NCBI GenBank assembly: GCA_903953195.1
Contig: CAJBIS010000124.1
Coordinates: 1 to 6,196, forward strand
Length of the DNA stretch: 6,196 nucleotides
Source of the DNA: an uncultured Actinomycetes bacterium
GTDB lineage: Bacteria > Actinomycetota > Acidimicrobiia > Acidimicrobiales > Microtrichaceae
Reading direction: 5' to 3'
Within the stretch, counting starts at the first letter, position 1; every line of letters starts with the position of its first letter. Made by a program: the position numbers and the translations under genes. The notes beneath the pieces were generated by a model. It was not told the DNA's origin. It saw only the letters and a program-made list of their open reading frames with translations, and did not search any database. This document shows, one piece after another, positions 5,650-6,196 of the stretch.

Positions 5650-6196
5650 GTGACGACTCGAGCTCGACTCGGTCGGATGCTCGGTGCCGTGGCGCTCGTG
5701 GCATCCGTGACGGCGGCGTGCGCGCCGATGCCGGAGGCGTGTGTGGGGTTCGCGCCGAAGCCGCTGCCCGAGTTCATGTTCGGCTCCGCGGCCACCGACA
5801 TCAGCGGCGACGCCATGCGCGCCGCGGCCCGCATCGGCTACCGCTGGATCCGGGTGCCGATCCGCTGGAACCAGTTGCAGCCGACCGTGGCGACGAAGCC
5901 GACGCTCACGCTCGCCGAGCTCGACGCCCGTCCGGAACTCGTCGACGAGTTCGCGGCGACGGCCGACTGGTCGACCCCGGACGCGGCGCTGCGCACCGCC
6001 AACGATCTGGGCCTTCAGGTCGTCGGGTTCGTCGGCGCGAGTTCGCCGCCCACGCTCAACGGGGCGCCGCTCGATCCGTCGACGCTCGGAAACGAGCGGT
6101 ACCTGGCCCAGCAGTCACTCGTCGCCCGGGCCATCGTCCGCCGCTACGGAACCGCCCGCATCGGCACGCCGGCGGACGTCGACACCATCCGGGTCT
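5650..6196 (+). CDS. Lipoprotein with glycoside-hydrolase-like TIM-barrel N-terminus, C-terminus off the window
   Basis: The GTG at 5650 gives 182 residues before the window ends, with no stop. Residues 1-24 are a lipoprotein signal: TTRARLGR, then a hydrophobic run and the lipobox VTAAC with the lipidated cysteine at residue 24. The mature part begins PMPEACVGFAPKPLPEF and then shows FGSAATDISGDAMRAAARIG followed by YRWIRVPIRWNQLQPT, the pattern of strand one and two of clan-A-like glycoside hydrolase barrels, in which 'GxxWxRxxxxWxxxxP' marks the substrate side. Next come a helix that repeats the theme (PDAALRTANDLGLQVVGFVG) and LVARAIVRRYG, which in such enzymes comes shortly before the strand ending in Asn-Glu with the acid/base glutamate. 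That residue would lie beyond base 6196, so activity cannot be judged. It would act on polysaccharide outside the membrane, which suits the surface-protein neighbour upstream. The family assignment is by pattern only. Confidence 0.8.
   Translation, partial: MTTRARLGRMLGAVALVASVTAACAPMPEACVGFAPKPLPEFMFGSAATDISGDAMRAAARIGYRWIRVPIRWNQLQPTVATKPTLTLAELDARPELVDEFAATADWSTPDAALRTANDLGLQVVGFVGASSPPTLNGAPLDPSTLGNERYLAQQSLVARAIVRRYGTARIGTPADVDTIRV

Overview
The window is visibly GC-rich and gene-dense, with strong G/C preference at third codon positions, and its gene families point to a high-GC actinobacterium. A DUF222/13E12-type protein preceded by an actinobacterial-type LexA box, a secreted protein with repeated 'RLLDTR ... 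GVPADA ... VLVDVxGY' domains, and GTG starts fit the class Acidimicrobiia or a near relative. The taxonomic placement is inference from family content, not a database result.

Layout. (1) 1-962, minus strand: the N-terminal part of a DUF222 (13E12 repeat family) protein running off the left edge. Its promoter region carries a perfect gram-positive SOS box (CGAAC-N4-GTTCG, 992-1005), so it is probably induced by DNA damage. (2) 1128-1640, plus: a small four-helix membrane protein of unknown function, divergent from gene 1. (3) 1678-1754, plus: a tRNA-Val(GAC) with encoded CCA, followed directly by a 12-bp terminator-like hairpin. The tRNA has C instead of the near-universal U at position 33. 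(4) About 1799-2110, plus: a short lipoprotein-like reading frame with a clear lipobox but no ATG, GTG or TTG in frame upstream of it, so it is a truncated gene, a frameshifted gene, or one with a non-standard start. (5) 2248-5490, plus: the main gene, a secreted protein of about 1080 residues with a signal peptide, three copies of a roughly 115-residue two-cysteine beta domain, and twelve NHL-type repeats that look like two six-bladed propellers. (6) 5650 to the right edge, plus: the N-terminal part of a lipoprotein that looks like a TIM-barrel glycoside hydrolase.

The right two-thirds therefore holds cell-surface genes (two lipoprotein-type products and one large secreted adhesin/propeller protein) on one strand, though nothing shows they form one operon: the gaps are 137 bp (2110 to 2248) and 159 bp (5490 to 5650). 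The left third is unrelated: an SOS-controlled DUF222 protein and a tRNA locus. I see no CRISPR array, no insertion sequence and no clear undescribed multi-gene system. The best leads are the SOS box, the odd tRNA anticodon loop, the start-less lipoprotein next to the tRNA, and the domain layout of the large secreted protein.
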